Positions 6,101-14,136 of a stretch of 14,738 nt of DNA are shown piece after piece. The DNA is from PVC group bacterium (GTDB lineage Bacteria; Verrucomicrobiota; Kiritimatiellia; CAIKKV01; PXCX01): assembly GCA_003567575.1 (NCBI GenBank), contig PWZG01000514.1, forward strand, positions 1 through 14,738. Reading direction: 5' to 3'. The first letter of the stretch is position 1. The number at the start of each line of letters is the position of its first letter. The position numbers were made by a program, and so were the translations under genes. The notes beneath the pieces are model-generated. The model was not told the origin of the DNA and searched no databases. It saw only the letters and a program-made list of their open reading frames with translations.

Positions 6101-7165
6101 TTAAGCGATGGTAACCGCGGCAATTTTTTCGCGAATCAACCGCGCACGCAACCTGTCGCGTTCGGCTACGTCCAACGATTTGGCGCTCAACTTCTGCAAA
6201 TGAGCCGGTTGGGTCATCATCACCATTTCGTTGATCGTGACCGTGTCGACACCGCGCAACAGGCCCATTTCCACGCCCAGTCGCAAGCCGGAAAGGGAAT
6301 CCAGGGCTTCTGCCGACGGCAACAAGTAGGCATAATTCAAGACACCGATCGCGCGCCCGATATGGTCGCGCAAATTGTCGGCCAACCCCTCGATCAAACG
6401 GCGGCGGGCGTTCCGTTCGTGTTCGACCAACTCTTCAACCACCTGCAGCAGGCGTTTGATTATCGCCGGTTCGGATTCGCCCAGCGTCGACTGATTGGAT
6501 ATCTGGAACATATTGCCCGACGCCTCGGTACCTTCGCCAAATAAGCCACGTACCGCCAAACCGATTTTGTCCAATCCCTTACTCACGGGTTCCATCTCGT
6601 TCAGCAACCGCAACGCCGGCAGATGCAACATGACGCTGGCCCGTAATCCCGTTCCGACATTGGTCGGACATGCAGTCAGAAAACCAAGCCGGGAACTGAA
6701 CGCGAAGGGTACCAGTGCCTCGATTTCGGAGTCGAGCCAGTCTGCCACCTGCCACATCGACAACAGATCGAGACCTGGTCGCATGATTTGCAATCGCAGA
6801 TGGTCTTCTTCGTTAAGCATGACGGAGACGGTTTCGTCCGATGAAACAGCCACACCGCTGCCGCTTTTTTTGATGGCCAATTCCGCGCTGATCAAATGAC
6901 GTTCGCACAGCAGGCGCCGGTCCAATTCCTCCAATGCGGCGATTTCCCAGAACACGCCATCGCGCAACTTAGACACCGTGCGAACTGCATCCCGCAAACG
7001 CCGGAACAGACGCATTGTCTCTTCGTCGCCGGCCCATCCAGGAAAGGCGGCATCGCGTACATTCCGGGCCAGCCGAATACGGCTGCTGATGACGATTTCC
7101 GTTTCAGGTCCGGTCGTAGCCGCCAGCCAGGCGCTGGGACGGCTGATCAAGGCGTCGATCTTCAA
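6101..7165 (-). CDS. mcsB: Protein-arginine kinase McsB
   Basis: McsB phosphorylates arginine residues of misfolded or regulatory proteins and so marks them for ClpC-ClpP. The 354-residue protein keeps the whole phosphagen-kinase-like active site: SSRIRLARN with Arg29, SVMLNEEDHLRLQ with Glu119, Glu120 and Arg124, CPTNVGTGLRASVMLHLPAL with Cys166 and Arg175, and Arg206/Glu211 in VRGLFGEGTEA. The C-terminal domain has RDRLRA (336-341), which fits the RDxxRA phospho-arginine binding motif known from Firmicutes McsB, so allosteric activation is probably kept. The start is TTG at 7165; GGAGG lies 6 nt upstream (7172-7176) and the alternative would lose the N-terminus. TTGA overlaps the mcsA stop, indicating translational coupling. 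The stop is TAA. Confidence 0.95.
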   Translation of the reverse strand: MKIDALISRPSAWLAATTGPETEIVISSRIRLARNVRDAAFPGWAGDEETMRLFRRLRDAVRTVSKLRDGVFWEIAALEELDRRLLCERHLISAELAIKKSGSGVAVSSDETVSVMLNEEDHLRLQIMRPGLDLLSMWQVADWLDSEIEALVPFAFSSRLGFLTACPTNVGTGLRASVMLHLPALRLLNEMEPVSKGLDKIGLAVRGLFGEGTEASGNMFQISNQSTLGESEPAIIKRLLQVVEELVEHERNARRRLIEGLADNLRDHIGRAIGVLNYAYLLPSAEALDSLSGLRLGVEMGLLRGVDTVTINEMVMMTQPAHLQKLSAKSLDVAERDRLRARLIREKIAAVTIA

Positions 7166-7686
7166 CGGTCGCCTCCAGTATTGGCTCTGTTCCTGCCGGG
7201 TTTATCCGACGCCCGAAGCTTTCGGATCACGTCACGCAACCGGGCGGCTTCCTCGTAATGCTCTTTGCTGACTGCCTCTTTCAGTTGTTTTTGCAATTCC
7301 GCCACGGACGGGGCGTCCGCCGGCGCCTGCGCGGCGCTTTGCGGTATTTTTCCGGTATGGGTGGGCCCATGATGCATGCCGGTAAGCAACGGATTCAGTT
7401 CCTCGGCAAAGGTCTCGTAACAAGCAGGACATCCCAGCCGGGACGTGTTGCGAAAATCGGCGCGCCGCATATGACACGACCGGCAGGTCTTTTCCGGAGC
7501 GCCGGCATCCGTTGCCTGTGGCGCTCCCATGCCGAAAAGCACGTCGGTCAGGGAAAGTGCGCTATCGACGTTAAACCCGCTTTGGGCAGCACACTGGTGG
7601 CATAAATGCAGTTTCTTGACATCGCCTTCAATCACCTGCGTCAGATGGACCGCCGCTTCGTTATCCTGGCATAACTCGCACAACAC
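7162..7686 (-). CDS. mcsA: McsA, zinc-binding activator of the McsB kinase
   Basis: McsA binds and activates McsB. The 174-residue protein has four CxxC pairs: Cys3/Cys6, Cys29/Cys32, Cys68/Cys71 and Cys86/Cys89, consistent with zinc binding. A UVR motif follows at about 127-158 (QLKEAVSKEHYEEAARLRD), and a linker rich in Pro, Ala and His lies between. This is the known McsA layout. The start is GTG at 7686, placing the first CxxC directly at the N-terminus; GAGGTG sits 7 nt upstream and overlaps the ilvE stop. The gap to ilvE is 11 nt and the stop overlaps the mcsB TTG, so ilvE, mcsA and mcsB form one transcript. In Bacillus this gene follows ctsR, which is not found here. Confidence 0.93.
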   Translation of the reverse strand: MLCELCQDNEAAVHLTQVIEGDVKKLHLCHQCAAQSGFNVDSALSLTDVLFGMGAPQATDAGAPEKTCRSCHMRRADFRNTSRLGCPACYETFAEELNPLLTGMHHGPTHTGKIPQSAAQAPADAPSVAELQKQLKEAVSKEHYEEAARLRDVIRKLRASDKPGRNRANTGGDR

Positions 7687-7697
7687 GTGGTATCACC

Positions 7698-8573
7698 TCA
7701 GCTTTTAATCGGTGTTCCCGTTCCCGCCGCCAATGCGTGGAAGGATTCCGCCAAACGCAATGTCCATGGTCCCGGCCGCCCGTTGCCGATGCACCGTTTG
7801 TCAATTACCGTCACACCGATGACCTCCGCGGCCGTACCTGTCAGGAAAAGTTCATCAGCGGTATACAGATCGTAACGCGTAAGCATGGATTCGCGCACAT
7901 CCATACCGTGTTTTTCCTTCGCCAACCGCATCACAACCTGGCGGGTAATCCCTTCCAATGTTCCCGCCCATGCGGGTGGTGTCAGCAATTCGTTGCCGCG
8001 TACGACGAAAATATTGTCGCCGGTAGCCTCCGCGACAAATCCCTGCGCATTGAGCATCACCGCTTCCATGACATCGGCGTTGATGGCCTCGATCTTCGCC
8101 AATACATTGTTCAGATAGTTAAAACTCTTGATACAGGGATTGACGGCTTCGGTGTGGTTGCGGACCGTCCCGGCGGTTACCACGGCCATTCCCTCTTCAT
8201 ATAAATGTTTCGGATACAATTGAATATCGGCGGCGATCACAATCGTCTGCGGTTCCCGGCACAGGTATGGATTCAATCCCAAAGTACCAACCCCGCGCGT
8301 GACAATCAGGCGTACATACCCGTTGAGCGTATCGTTCGCGGCACAAGTATCGACCACCGCCTGCGCCATTTCTTCCGGCGGCATCTTTATATCGAGCGCA
8401 ATGGCGCATGCCGACCGATATAATCGCGCAATATGCTCGTCAAGCATGAAGACGCGCCCGTTATACGTGCGAATTCCTTCAAATACGCCGTCACCATAAA
8501 GTAATCCATGATCGAAAACGGAAATTTTCGCTTCGTTCTCCGGCACCAGTTGACCATTTAAATAAATAAGCAT
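7698..8573 (-). CDS. ilvE: Branched-chain amino acid aminotransferase (class IV, PLP)
   Basis: The enzyme transfers the amino group between glutamate and the 2-oxo acids of Leu, Ile and Val, in the cytoplasm. The 291 residues show class IV fold hallmarks: SVFDHGLLYGDGVFEGIR (18-35), the PLP-binding Lys149 in CIKSFNYLNNVLAK, the glutamate of EATGDNIF (182-189), and LTGTAAEVIGV (244-254). This pattern fits IlvE better than D-amino acid transaminase or aminodeoxychorismate lyase, but substrate range cannot be read from sequence alone. The start is ATG at 8573, with AAGGGGT about 11 nt upstream; a GTG at 8585 lies inside that ribosome binding site and is unlikely. It is the first gene of the mcsA-mcsB operon, which is an unusual partnership. 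Confidence 0.88.
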   Translation of the reverse strand: MLIYLNGQLVPENEAKISVFDHGLLYGDGVFEGIRTYNGRVFMLDEHIARLYRSACAIALDIKMPPEEMAQAVVDTCAANDTLNGYVRLIVTRGVGTLGLNPYLCREPQTIVIAADIQLYPKHLYEEGMAVVTAGTVRNHTEAVNPCIKSFNYLNNVLAKIEAINADVMEAVMLNAQGFVAEATGDNIFVVRGNELLTPPAWAGTLEGITRQVVMRLAKEKHGMDVRESMLTRYDLYTADELFLTGTAAEVIGVTVIDKRCIGNGRPGPWTLRLAESFHALAAGTGTPIKS

Positions 8574-8583
8574 AAGCCAAAAC

Positions 8584-8596
8584 ACCCCTTTGGGGT
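8584..8596 (-). promoter_or_regulatory. Hairpin covering the ilvE ribosome binding site
   Basis: On the minus strand ACCCC-AAA-GGGGT forms a 5-bp stem with a 3-nt loop, and its 3' arm is the GGGG core of the ilvE ribosome binding site. Pairing would hide the site from ribosomes. It is short but GC-only apart from the closing pair. Confidence 0.4.
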
Positions 8597-8643
8597 TTAA
8601 TAACGCCGCCGACGACGGTCCACGGCAATAACCATGGGTTCAA

Positions 8644-8672
8644 TTTATAGAGTTCTATTGTCCCGACGTCAA
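8644..8672 (-). promoter_or_regulatory. Sigma-70 type promoter of ilvE-mcsA-mcsB
   Basis: On the minus strand TTGACG (8667-8672) and TATAAA (8644-8649) are 17 bp apart. The predicted transcription start is near 8637, giving a leader of about 65 nt to the ilvE ATG. The -35 box and spacing are the same as at the clpC promoter. Confidence 0.75.
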
Positions 8673-8980
8673 GCCCCCTTTTTACGTGAGCATCCGGAAA
8701 GCGTTACACCGCAACCTTGTTTAACCCGGCGCGACGGCCGCCATCGGACTTTATATCGGTCCTGGAACAGGGCCTCTTCCATGTCCGTAAAATAACTTTC
8801 TCAAAAGTGTTCGTACGATTTTTATTGCAATCGCGGCCGGTTTTGACATGATAACACTTTTTTACGCACGCGACAGTAGAAACTTGTGGCGCGACCGGGA
8901 CGGGAACGGGAAGCCGCATGTGCGCACGACAATCATCCGCGGATTATTGGCAGCATGCCAGCAACGAAAGGAAACAAGAC
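8673..8980. promoter_or_regulatory. Divergent intergenic region upstream of the plus-strand operon
   Basis: No gene is convincing here. A perfect TTGACA lies at 8843-8848 on the plus strand, but no good -10 box follows at 16-18 bp, so an activator-dependent promoter is possible. A near-palindrome, AATC-ATCCGCGGAT-TATT, is at 8931-8948 (10-bp perfect core, one mismatched pair in the extension), directly followed by a small hairpin TGGCA-GCA-TGCCA at 8948-8960. Both sit just upstream of the AGGA ribosome binding site (8969-8972) of the dehydrogenase gene and could be an operator. Confidence 0.4.
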
Positions 8981-10042
8981 ATGTCGAAAGAACTGAAAGT
9001 AGGAATTATCGGAATGGGCGCCATCGGCAAAGTGCATGCGGACGCCTACCAGAATGTCGAGGGCATTGAAATTGCCGCATTGTGCGACGCGCTGCCCGAC
9101 CGGCTGCGGGAACACGGCGAGCGCCTCGGCGTTGCCGCCCGTTTCACGGATTACCGGGAACTACTCAAAAGCGATATCGATGCCGTGAGCATTTGCGTCG
9201 GCAACGCGCTACACCGCGAAGTGTCAATAGCCGCGCTGGAAACCGGCAAACATATTCTGCTCGAAAAACCGATGGCCATGAACGCCGCTGAAGCCACGGA
9301 TATCAAGGAAGCCGGCGAACGATACGGGAAAGTGGTTCAAGTCGGGATGGTACGGCGGCAGGCGACGGAAGCGCAGATCGTTCGCGGCATGGTTGAACGC
9401 GGTTTGTTCGGCGACATCTATCACATGCGCACGGTATTGATTCGGCGCCGCGGCATTCCCGGCCTGGGCGGCTGGTTCACGACCCGCGCCGAATCCGGCG
9501 GCGGTCCGATGATCGATCTTGGAGTCCACTATTTCGATGCCGCCATGTATGTCAGCGGATTATGGAATCCAACCCATGTCAGCGCCAAAACCTATGCCAA
9601 ATTCGGGCGTGACATGCGTTCGTATCGCTACACCAGCATGTGGGCCGGTCCGCCGAAATTCGACGGTGTTTCCGATGTTGAAGATTACTCGACCGGCTTC
9701 ATCCGTTTCGGCGACAAGGCGACGATGAGCTTTGAAATTGCCTGGGCAGCCAATACTTGCGAAGAATCGTTTATCGAAATTCTGGGCGATAAAGCGGGCA
9801 CACGGATATTCGGCAGCACGCCGATGACGCTTTGGACCGAACACGATGATCGTCCCGCCGATATCACGCATAAGTATGCCGACCTCGGCAAGCCGTTTCA
9901 CGCACAGGCACGCAAATTTGCGGCGGCCTGCCGCGGCGAAGAGAAACCTGCCGCCACGGCGGCCGAAGGCGTTACAGTCATGAAAACGATTGATGCCGTA
10001 TATGCATCGAGCGAAAGCAATCGCGAAATCGAGATTTCGTGA
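8981..10042 (+). CDS. Gfo/Idh/MocA family oxidoreductase (sugar or inositol dehydrogenase type)
   Basis: A 353-residue NAD(P)-dependent dehydrogenase of the Gfo/Idh/MocA family, which typically oxidises or reduces hydroxyl groups of sugars and cyclitols. An N-terminal Rossmann fold carries GMGAIG (11-16); LLEKPMAM (93-100) holds the family Glu-Lys-Pro motif; GGGPMIDLGVHYFD (173-186) gives the catalytic Asp179 and His183. The start is ATG at 8981 with AGGA 8 nt upstream; a longer frame from 8918 is rejected because its extra residues match no family N-terminus. There is no signal peptide or Tat motif, so the enzyme is cytosolic, unlike many secreted PVC members of the family. The MFS gene follows after 15 nt, and the substrate is not determinable from sequence. 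Confidence 0.92.
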   Translation: MSKELKVGIIGMGAIGKVHADAYQNVEGIEIAALCDALPDRLREHGERLGVAARFTDYRELLKSDIDAVSICVGNALHREVSIAALETGKHILLEKPMAMNAAEATDIKEAGERYGKVVQVGMVRRQATEAQIVRGMVERGLFGDIYHMRTVLIRRRGIPGLGGWFTTRAESGGGPMIDLGVHYFDAAMYVSGLWNPTHVSAKTYAKFGRDMRSYRYTSMWAGPPKFDGVSDVEDYSTGFIRFGDKATMSFEIAWAANTCEESFIEILGDKAGTRIFGSTPMTLWTEHDDRPADITHKYADLGKPFHAQARKFAAACRGEEKPAATAAEGVTVMKTIDAVYASSESNREIEIS

Positions 10043-10057
10043 AATACAATCCGAACA

Positions 10058-11305
10058 GTGAACATCACTGTGATCGATCGTAATATTGTCAAATTCGCGC
10101 TTTACGGTTTCCTGAAGAACCTGAAGTTTTTCGAGCCGTTTTTCTATCTGTACCTGCTGTCGATCGGGCTGAATTATTTCCAGATCGGCATGATTCTGTC
10201 CGTCCGGGAGATCAGTACGTATTTATTTGAAATTCCGACCGGGGTCATCGCGGACGTATGGGGCCGTAAACGGTCGATCCTGCTGTGTTTCGTTCTCTAC
10301 AGCGTTTCTTTTACCGTATACTATACGGCCCATACCTTCTGGGCGCTTATCCCCGCCAGCATGATTTTCGGGCTTGGAGAAGCGTTTCGGCTCGGCACGC
10401 ACAAGGCGATTGTCTTCGATTACCTCGATGACAAGGCGATGAAACATTTGCGAACGCGCGTCTATGGTTTTACCCGTGCGGTGGCGCAATTGGGATTGGC
10501 GCTGTCGGCAATCGGCGCCGGCGCAATTGTAATCTGGACGAGTAACTACCGTGCCGGTTTCATTTTTTCCATCATCCCCTATTTCCTGGCATTCGGGCTT
10601 GTGCTGACGTATCCGCGATCGACGCATGAAACGTCAGTTATCCACCGCGGCCAACTCTGGCGCCGTCTGAAAAAACACACGATCGACAGTCTGACACAAC
10701 TGCGACGCGCAAAGGATCTGAGACTGCTGCTAATCAATTCCACCTTGTACGACGGCGCATTCAAGGCGGGCAAGGATTATATCCAGCCCATGATACAGGC
10801 ATTCGTGCTGGGAACGGTTGCCGCCGCGAATCAAGGCGCCAGCACAACCGGCAACGACAATGCCGACACTCTGCTGATCAGCGCTTTTTACGTGGTCATT
10901 TACCTGTTGAGCGCAGTGAGCGCACAGAAGGCTTACGTATTCAAAAATCTGTTCTCAGGTCCGGCGCGCCCGCTCAACATCCTTTTCCTGCTCAATGCAG
11001 CCGCGTATTGCGCCATTGCGATCTTTGCCGATCGCAGCCTCCCGCTGTTGCTGGCCTGCTTCATATCGCTTTTCCTGTTAATGAACGTTCGACGCCCGAT
11101 TCTGCTGGATTACCTGACCGAATACATCGATCCGGCCCAACGCGCAACCATGCTGTCGATCGAATCGCAACTGCAATCACTGGCCATTATCTTGCTGGCG
11201 CCGGCAATGGGACTGGTGGCCGATCGTTTTTCCATCGGCGTCATGTTCCTTGTCCTCTCCGGAATCCTGGCGCTTCTCTATGCCTTCTTTCTGCGTTTTA
11301 GATGA
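10058..11305 (+). CDS. MFS transporter
   Basis: A 415-residue integral membrane protein with about 12 hydrophobic segments. The loop after the second segment carries the major facilitator signature in EIPTGVIADVWGRKRSI (59-74, pattern GxxxDxxGRKR). The two halves are joined by a basic hydrophilic stretch around residues 195-225 (RRLKKHTIDSLTQLRRAK), the usual central cytoplasmic loop. The start is GTG at 10058, 15 nt after the dehydrogenase stop, with no clear ribosome binding site; a second in-frame GTG at 10070 is an alternative. Substrate cannot be read from sequence. Its place between two dehydrogenases suggests uptake of a sugar, polyol or sulfated sugar. A drug exporter is the main alternative. 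Confidence 0.88.
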   Translation: MNITVIDRNIVKFALYGFLKNLKFFEPFFYLYLLSIGLNYFQIGMILSVREISTYLFEIPTGVIADVWGRKRSILLCFVLYSVSFTVYYTAHTFWALIPASMIFGLGEAFRLGTHKAIVFDYLDDKAMKHLRTRVYGFTRAVAQLGLALSAIGAGAIVIWTSNYRAGFIFSIIPYFLAFGLVLTYPRSTHETSVIHRGQLWRRLKKHTIDSLTQLRRAKDLRLLLINSTLYDGAFKAGKDYIQPMIQAFVLGTVAAANQGASTTGNDNADTLLISAFYVVIYLLSAVSAQKAYVFKNLFSGPARPLNILFLLNAAAYCAIAIFADRSLPLLLACFISLFLLMNVRRPILLDYLTEYIDPAQRATMLSIESQLQSLAIILLAPAMGLVADRFSIGVMFLVLSGILALLYAFFLRFR

Positions 11306-11333
11306 TTTGCATGGCAAACACAGGAGCCAGATT

Positions 11334-12452
11334 ATGAAAACCATTCCGAAAACCATGACGGGCGCCTGTCTTCCGGGCAACGGTACGGTCGCCTTTAAAA
11401 CCTATAAAATACCGCCACTCAAGCATGGGGAAGTGCTGTTGAAGATCAAAGCGTCCACGATTTGCGGATCGGACATCCGCTGCATTTATCACGAACATCT
11501 CGGCAAAGGTCCTGAAGGGTATCAACCCGGCACAATCGCCGGCCATGAACCGTGCGGACAAGTCATCGCCACCGGGAAGGGTATGCGCCGTTTCAAAGAG
11601 GGCGACAGGGTTATCGTCTATCATATCTCGGGTTGCGGTTTGTGCAACGATTGCCGGCGCGGATACATGATTTCATGCACGAGCGAGACCTTTCGCCGGG
11701 CGTACGGCTGGCAACGCAACGGCGGCATGGCGCCCTATATGGTAGCGGAGGAAAAAGATCTGGTGGCCTTGCCGGACGCATTGACTTACGCGGACGGCGC
11801 GCAGGTCGCGTGCGGTTTCGGGACCGTATATGAAGGCATTCAAAAAATCGGCGTTTCGGGCAATGATGCGGTGCTGATTACGGGCCTGGGTCCGGTTGGC
11901 CTTGCGGCGGCAATGATTTGCCGCGCGATGGGCGCGTCATGCGTGATCGGTGTTGAGGCCCTGCCCGAACGTATCCGGATTGCCAAACGGCTGATTTTGC
12001 GAAAACGGAGCCGTGTGAAGCTTTTTGACCATGTACTCAAGGCGAATGCCGACAATGTGGATGCGATCAAGGCGTTGACGGACGGACAAGGCTGCGAGAA
12101 AGCGGTTGAATGCTCCGCGCATCCGGACGCGCGATTGACTGCTGTACAAGCAGCGCGTAAATGGGGTAAAATTGTCTTGATTGGGGAAGGCGGCTTGATG
12201 AGCCCTGAGTTCGCGCCAAGCCGCGATATCATTCATGACCAAAAAATGATCGTGGGAAGCTGGGTGACAAACCTTTGTCAAATGGAGGATCTCGTCGAAC
12301 GGCTGGTACGCTGGGATATCCATCCGGCGGATCTGATCACCCATAGGTTTGCCTTGGAACAAGCGCCCGAGGCCTATGCGCTGATGTCCTCCGGAAAGTG
12401 CGGCAAGGTTGCTGTCTGTTTCGACGAGGAACGGAACGGTCAGATGTTTTAA
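11334..12452 (+). CDS. Zinc-dependent alcohol/polyol dehydrogenase (MDR family)
   Basis: A 372-residue medium-chain dehydrogenase that probably oxidises a sugar alcohol or sugar hydroxyl with NAD(P). Catalytic zinc ligands are visible as Cys44 (TICGSDI) and His71/Glu72 (AGHEPCG). The structural zinc loop has Cys101, Cys104, Cys107 and Cys115. The nucleotide site is GLGPVG (184-189), and an acidic Glu208 after the second strand favours NAD. Between about residues 220 and 232 the segment LILRKRSRVKLF is longer and more basic than the usual AKxLGADHV of the family. The start ATG at 11334 has CAGGAG 7 nt upstream. It is the third gene of the operon, 28 nt after the MFS stop. Its TAA overlaps the stop of the convergent sulfatase gene by 4 nt. 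Confidence 0.92.
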   Translation: MKTIPKTMTGACLPGNGTVAFKTYKIPPLKHGEVLLKIKASTICGSDIRCIYHEHLGKGPEGYQPGTIAGHEPCGQVIATGKGMRRFKEGDRVIVYHISGCGLCNDCRRGYMISCTSETFRRAYGWQRNGGMAPYMVAEEKDLVALPDALTYADGAQVACGFGTVYEGIQKIGVSGNDAVLITGLGPVGLAAAMICRAMGASCVIGVEALPERIRIAKRLILRKRSRVKLFDHVLKANADNVDAIKALTDGQGCEKAVECSAHPDARLTAVQAARKWGKIVLIGEGGLMSPEFAPSRDIIHDQKMIVGSWVTNLCQMEDLVERLVRWDIHPADLITHRFALEQAPEAYALMSSGKCGKVAVCFDEERNGQMF

Positions 12453-13984
12453 ATTGTTACGTCACAAGAGGCGACACCAAAGGCATCGGCAGGATGCTTT
12501 GGGAATCCTGCAATTCCTTGCGACCTGTCGAACTGATATATCCGTTCACCTTGCCATTCCCATTTCTTAAATGGCAAACGCTTGAAGTCTTCGCCGTCGA
12601 GCGCATCTTGTGCGCCGGGCTGAAGGCAGGCAACGACGGCTCTCTGTCGCATCTGCCGTGAAATTTCCGGCTCGGAACCAGCCAGATTGCGAAGTTCGTG
12701 TTGGTCATTCCGCACGTCGAAAAGTTGTTCCATGCCGCCATTGGCGAAATAGATATACTTCCACCGGTCATCGCGCACCATGACCTTGAACTGGTCAGAC
12801 CCGGGAAGTCCATGATATCCGACTAAGTATTCGCGGGGTTCGGCATTACCGGACAGAACACCGAGGAGATCAATACCCTCACGGACTTGCGGACTTGCGG
12901 CCGCGGTCGTCGCGATGCCGAAAAGGTCTGTCAGGCATACGAGTTCAGACCGGCGTTTGTCTTGCGGCAATTGCGCCGGCCAACTTAAAAGGAACGGGAT
13001 GCGCGCACTGGCATCAAAAAAACTCTCCTTCTGCCAGGCATGATGGTCTCCCAGATGGTCGCCATGGTCTGAAAAGAAACAAATCACGGTGTTATCCGCA
13101 TCGGCACGCGCTTCTACGGCATCAAGAATGTATCCGAGACAACTGTCGATGTATGATATTTCCCCGTAGTAGCGCGCTTTCAGGATGCGAGCATGCGGAT
13201 CGTTGATCGCTTCCGCCCATATGATATCGTTCATCCAGGGAATCTGCTGATCCATGTGGTCGTTTGCAATGTCGCCCTTGATCGGGTTGGGCATACGATC
13301 GGGATCATACATTCGATTGAATGGAATCGGAGGCGCGAAAGGCGGGTGTGGACCGATAAAGGATACCATCCCGAAATACGGACGTTCGTCATCAAAGGAA
13401 AGTTGTTCAACCGCACGTGCGGCTGCCCAACCTTCGACGGCGCAGTCAGCCGGTTGCGCACTCATCTGCGGCATATAATACATCTCCGTACGCTCGCCCA
13501 TAAGCACTTCCAGATGGTCATACTCCGGATGCTCACGATGCAACCATGCGGCGTAGGCGTCTCCCGCCCGCTGCTCAGGGGATCCGTAGATTTCCTCGCT
13601 GTGCAAGTGGATATCGTATCCAATATCCTCGTTCCACGGCCCGGCATGAAATTTGCCGATGCCAAAGGTGCGGTAGCCCAGGTTTCTCATCGTCTTGGCC
13701 AGATATGGCCCGCATCGCCCCTCAATCGTATCGGCCTGACCGTGAACCGGGTTGGCGCGGCCATTGCTGAATATCCGTAATGTCGGCGGTTCGCAGCCCG
13801 TGCGAATTGTGTACCGCGCGGGAACACAGACAGGACACGTTGAGTAAGCGTTCGTGAAGCTCAATCCACGTCGAACCAACCGGTCCATGTTCGGGGTATA
13901 AATATGTTCATTACCCAGCGCAGCAATCGTGTCAAACCGCTGCTGGTCAGTCATAACGAAAAGTATGTTCGGGAGATTGTTCAT
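12449..13984 (-). CDS. Type I (formylglycine-dependent) sulfatase, apparently cytosolic
   Basis: A 511-residue alkaline-phosphatase-fold sulfatase that hydrolyses a sulfate ester. Visible active-site parts are Asp13/Gln14 in MTDQQR (metal), Cys53 in CVPAR (53-57, the residue converted to formylglycine), Lys111/His113 in GIGKFHAG, His213 in GPHPPF, Asp306/His307 in FFSDHGDHLGDHHAW (303-317), and Lys319. The signature's second position is Val, where Ser, Thr, Ala, Cys or Gly is usual. The protein starts MNNLPNILFVMTDQQR with no signal peptide or lipobox, unlike many PVC sulfatases. ATG 13984 has GGAG 7 nt upstream. No maturase gene (anSME or FGE) is in the window. The natural substrate is unknown; neighbours suggest a sulfated sugar. 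Confidence 0.93.
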   Translation of the reverse strand: MNNLPNILFVMTDQQRFDTIAALGNEHIYTPNMDRLVRRGLSFTNAYSTCPVCVPARYTIRTGCEPPTLRIFSNGRANPVHGQADTIEGRCGPYLAKTMRNLGYRTFGIGKFHAGPWNEDIGYDIHLHSEEIYGSPEQRAGDAYAAWLHREHPEYDHLEVLMGERTEMYYMPQMSAQPADCAVEGWAAARAVEQLSFDDERPYFGMVSFIGPHPPFAPPIPFNRMYDPDRMPNPIKGDIANDHMDQQIPWMNDIIWAEAINDPHARILKARYYGEISYIDSCLGYILDAVEARADADNTVICFFSDHGDHLGDHHAWQKESFFDASARIPFLLSWPAQLPQDKRRSELVCLTDLFGIATTAAASPQVREGIDLLGVLSGNAEPREYLVGYHGLPGSDQFKVMVRDDRWKYIYFANGGMEQLFDVRNDQHELRNLAGSEPEISRQMRQRAVVACLQPGAQDALDGEDFKRLPFKKWEWQGERIYQFDRSQGIAGFPKHPADAFGVASCDVTI

Positions 13985-14130
13985 TTATTACTCCAAGAAA
14001 CCTGCCAGTGGCACAACCTGCAAGCGAGTCAAAAACCGGTCCGCGGCATCATTGCCGACGATCACTGCCGGGCACTCTTTGCGTGTTTTCCCCGGCACCC
14101 GGTGGATCGAATCTCGTTGCTCCTGTCTAT
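13985..14130 (-). promoter_or_regulatory. Sulfatase 5' leader with two hairpins
   Basis: The roughly 145-nt leader between the predicted promoter and the sulfatase ATG holds CGGCA-TCAT-TGCCG at 14044-14057 and a 7-bp stem TGCCGGG/CCCGGCA at 14066-14072 and 14091-14097 around an 18-nt loop. No reading frame or known riboswitch was recognised. Confidence 0.35.
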
Positions 14131-14136
14131 CCACGC

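Noticed and set aside
8704..8919. Minus-strand open frame of 71 codons in the divergent intergenic region
   Set aside because: Its composition is irregular, it has no recognisable domain, and it covers the likely regulatory region of the plus-strand operon.
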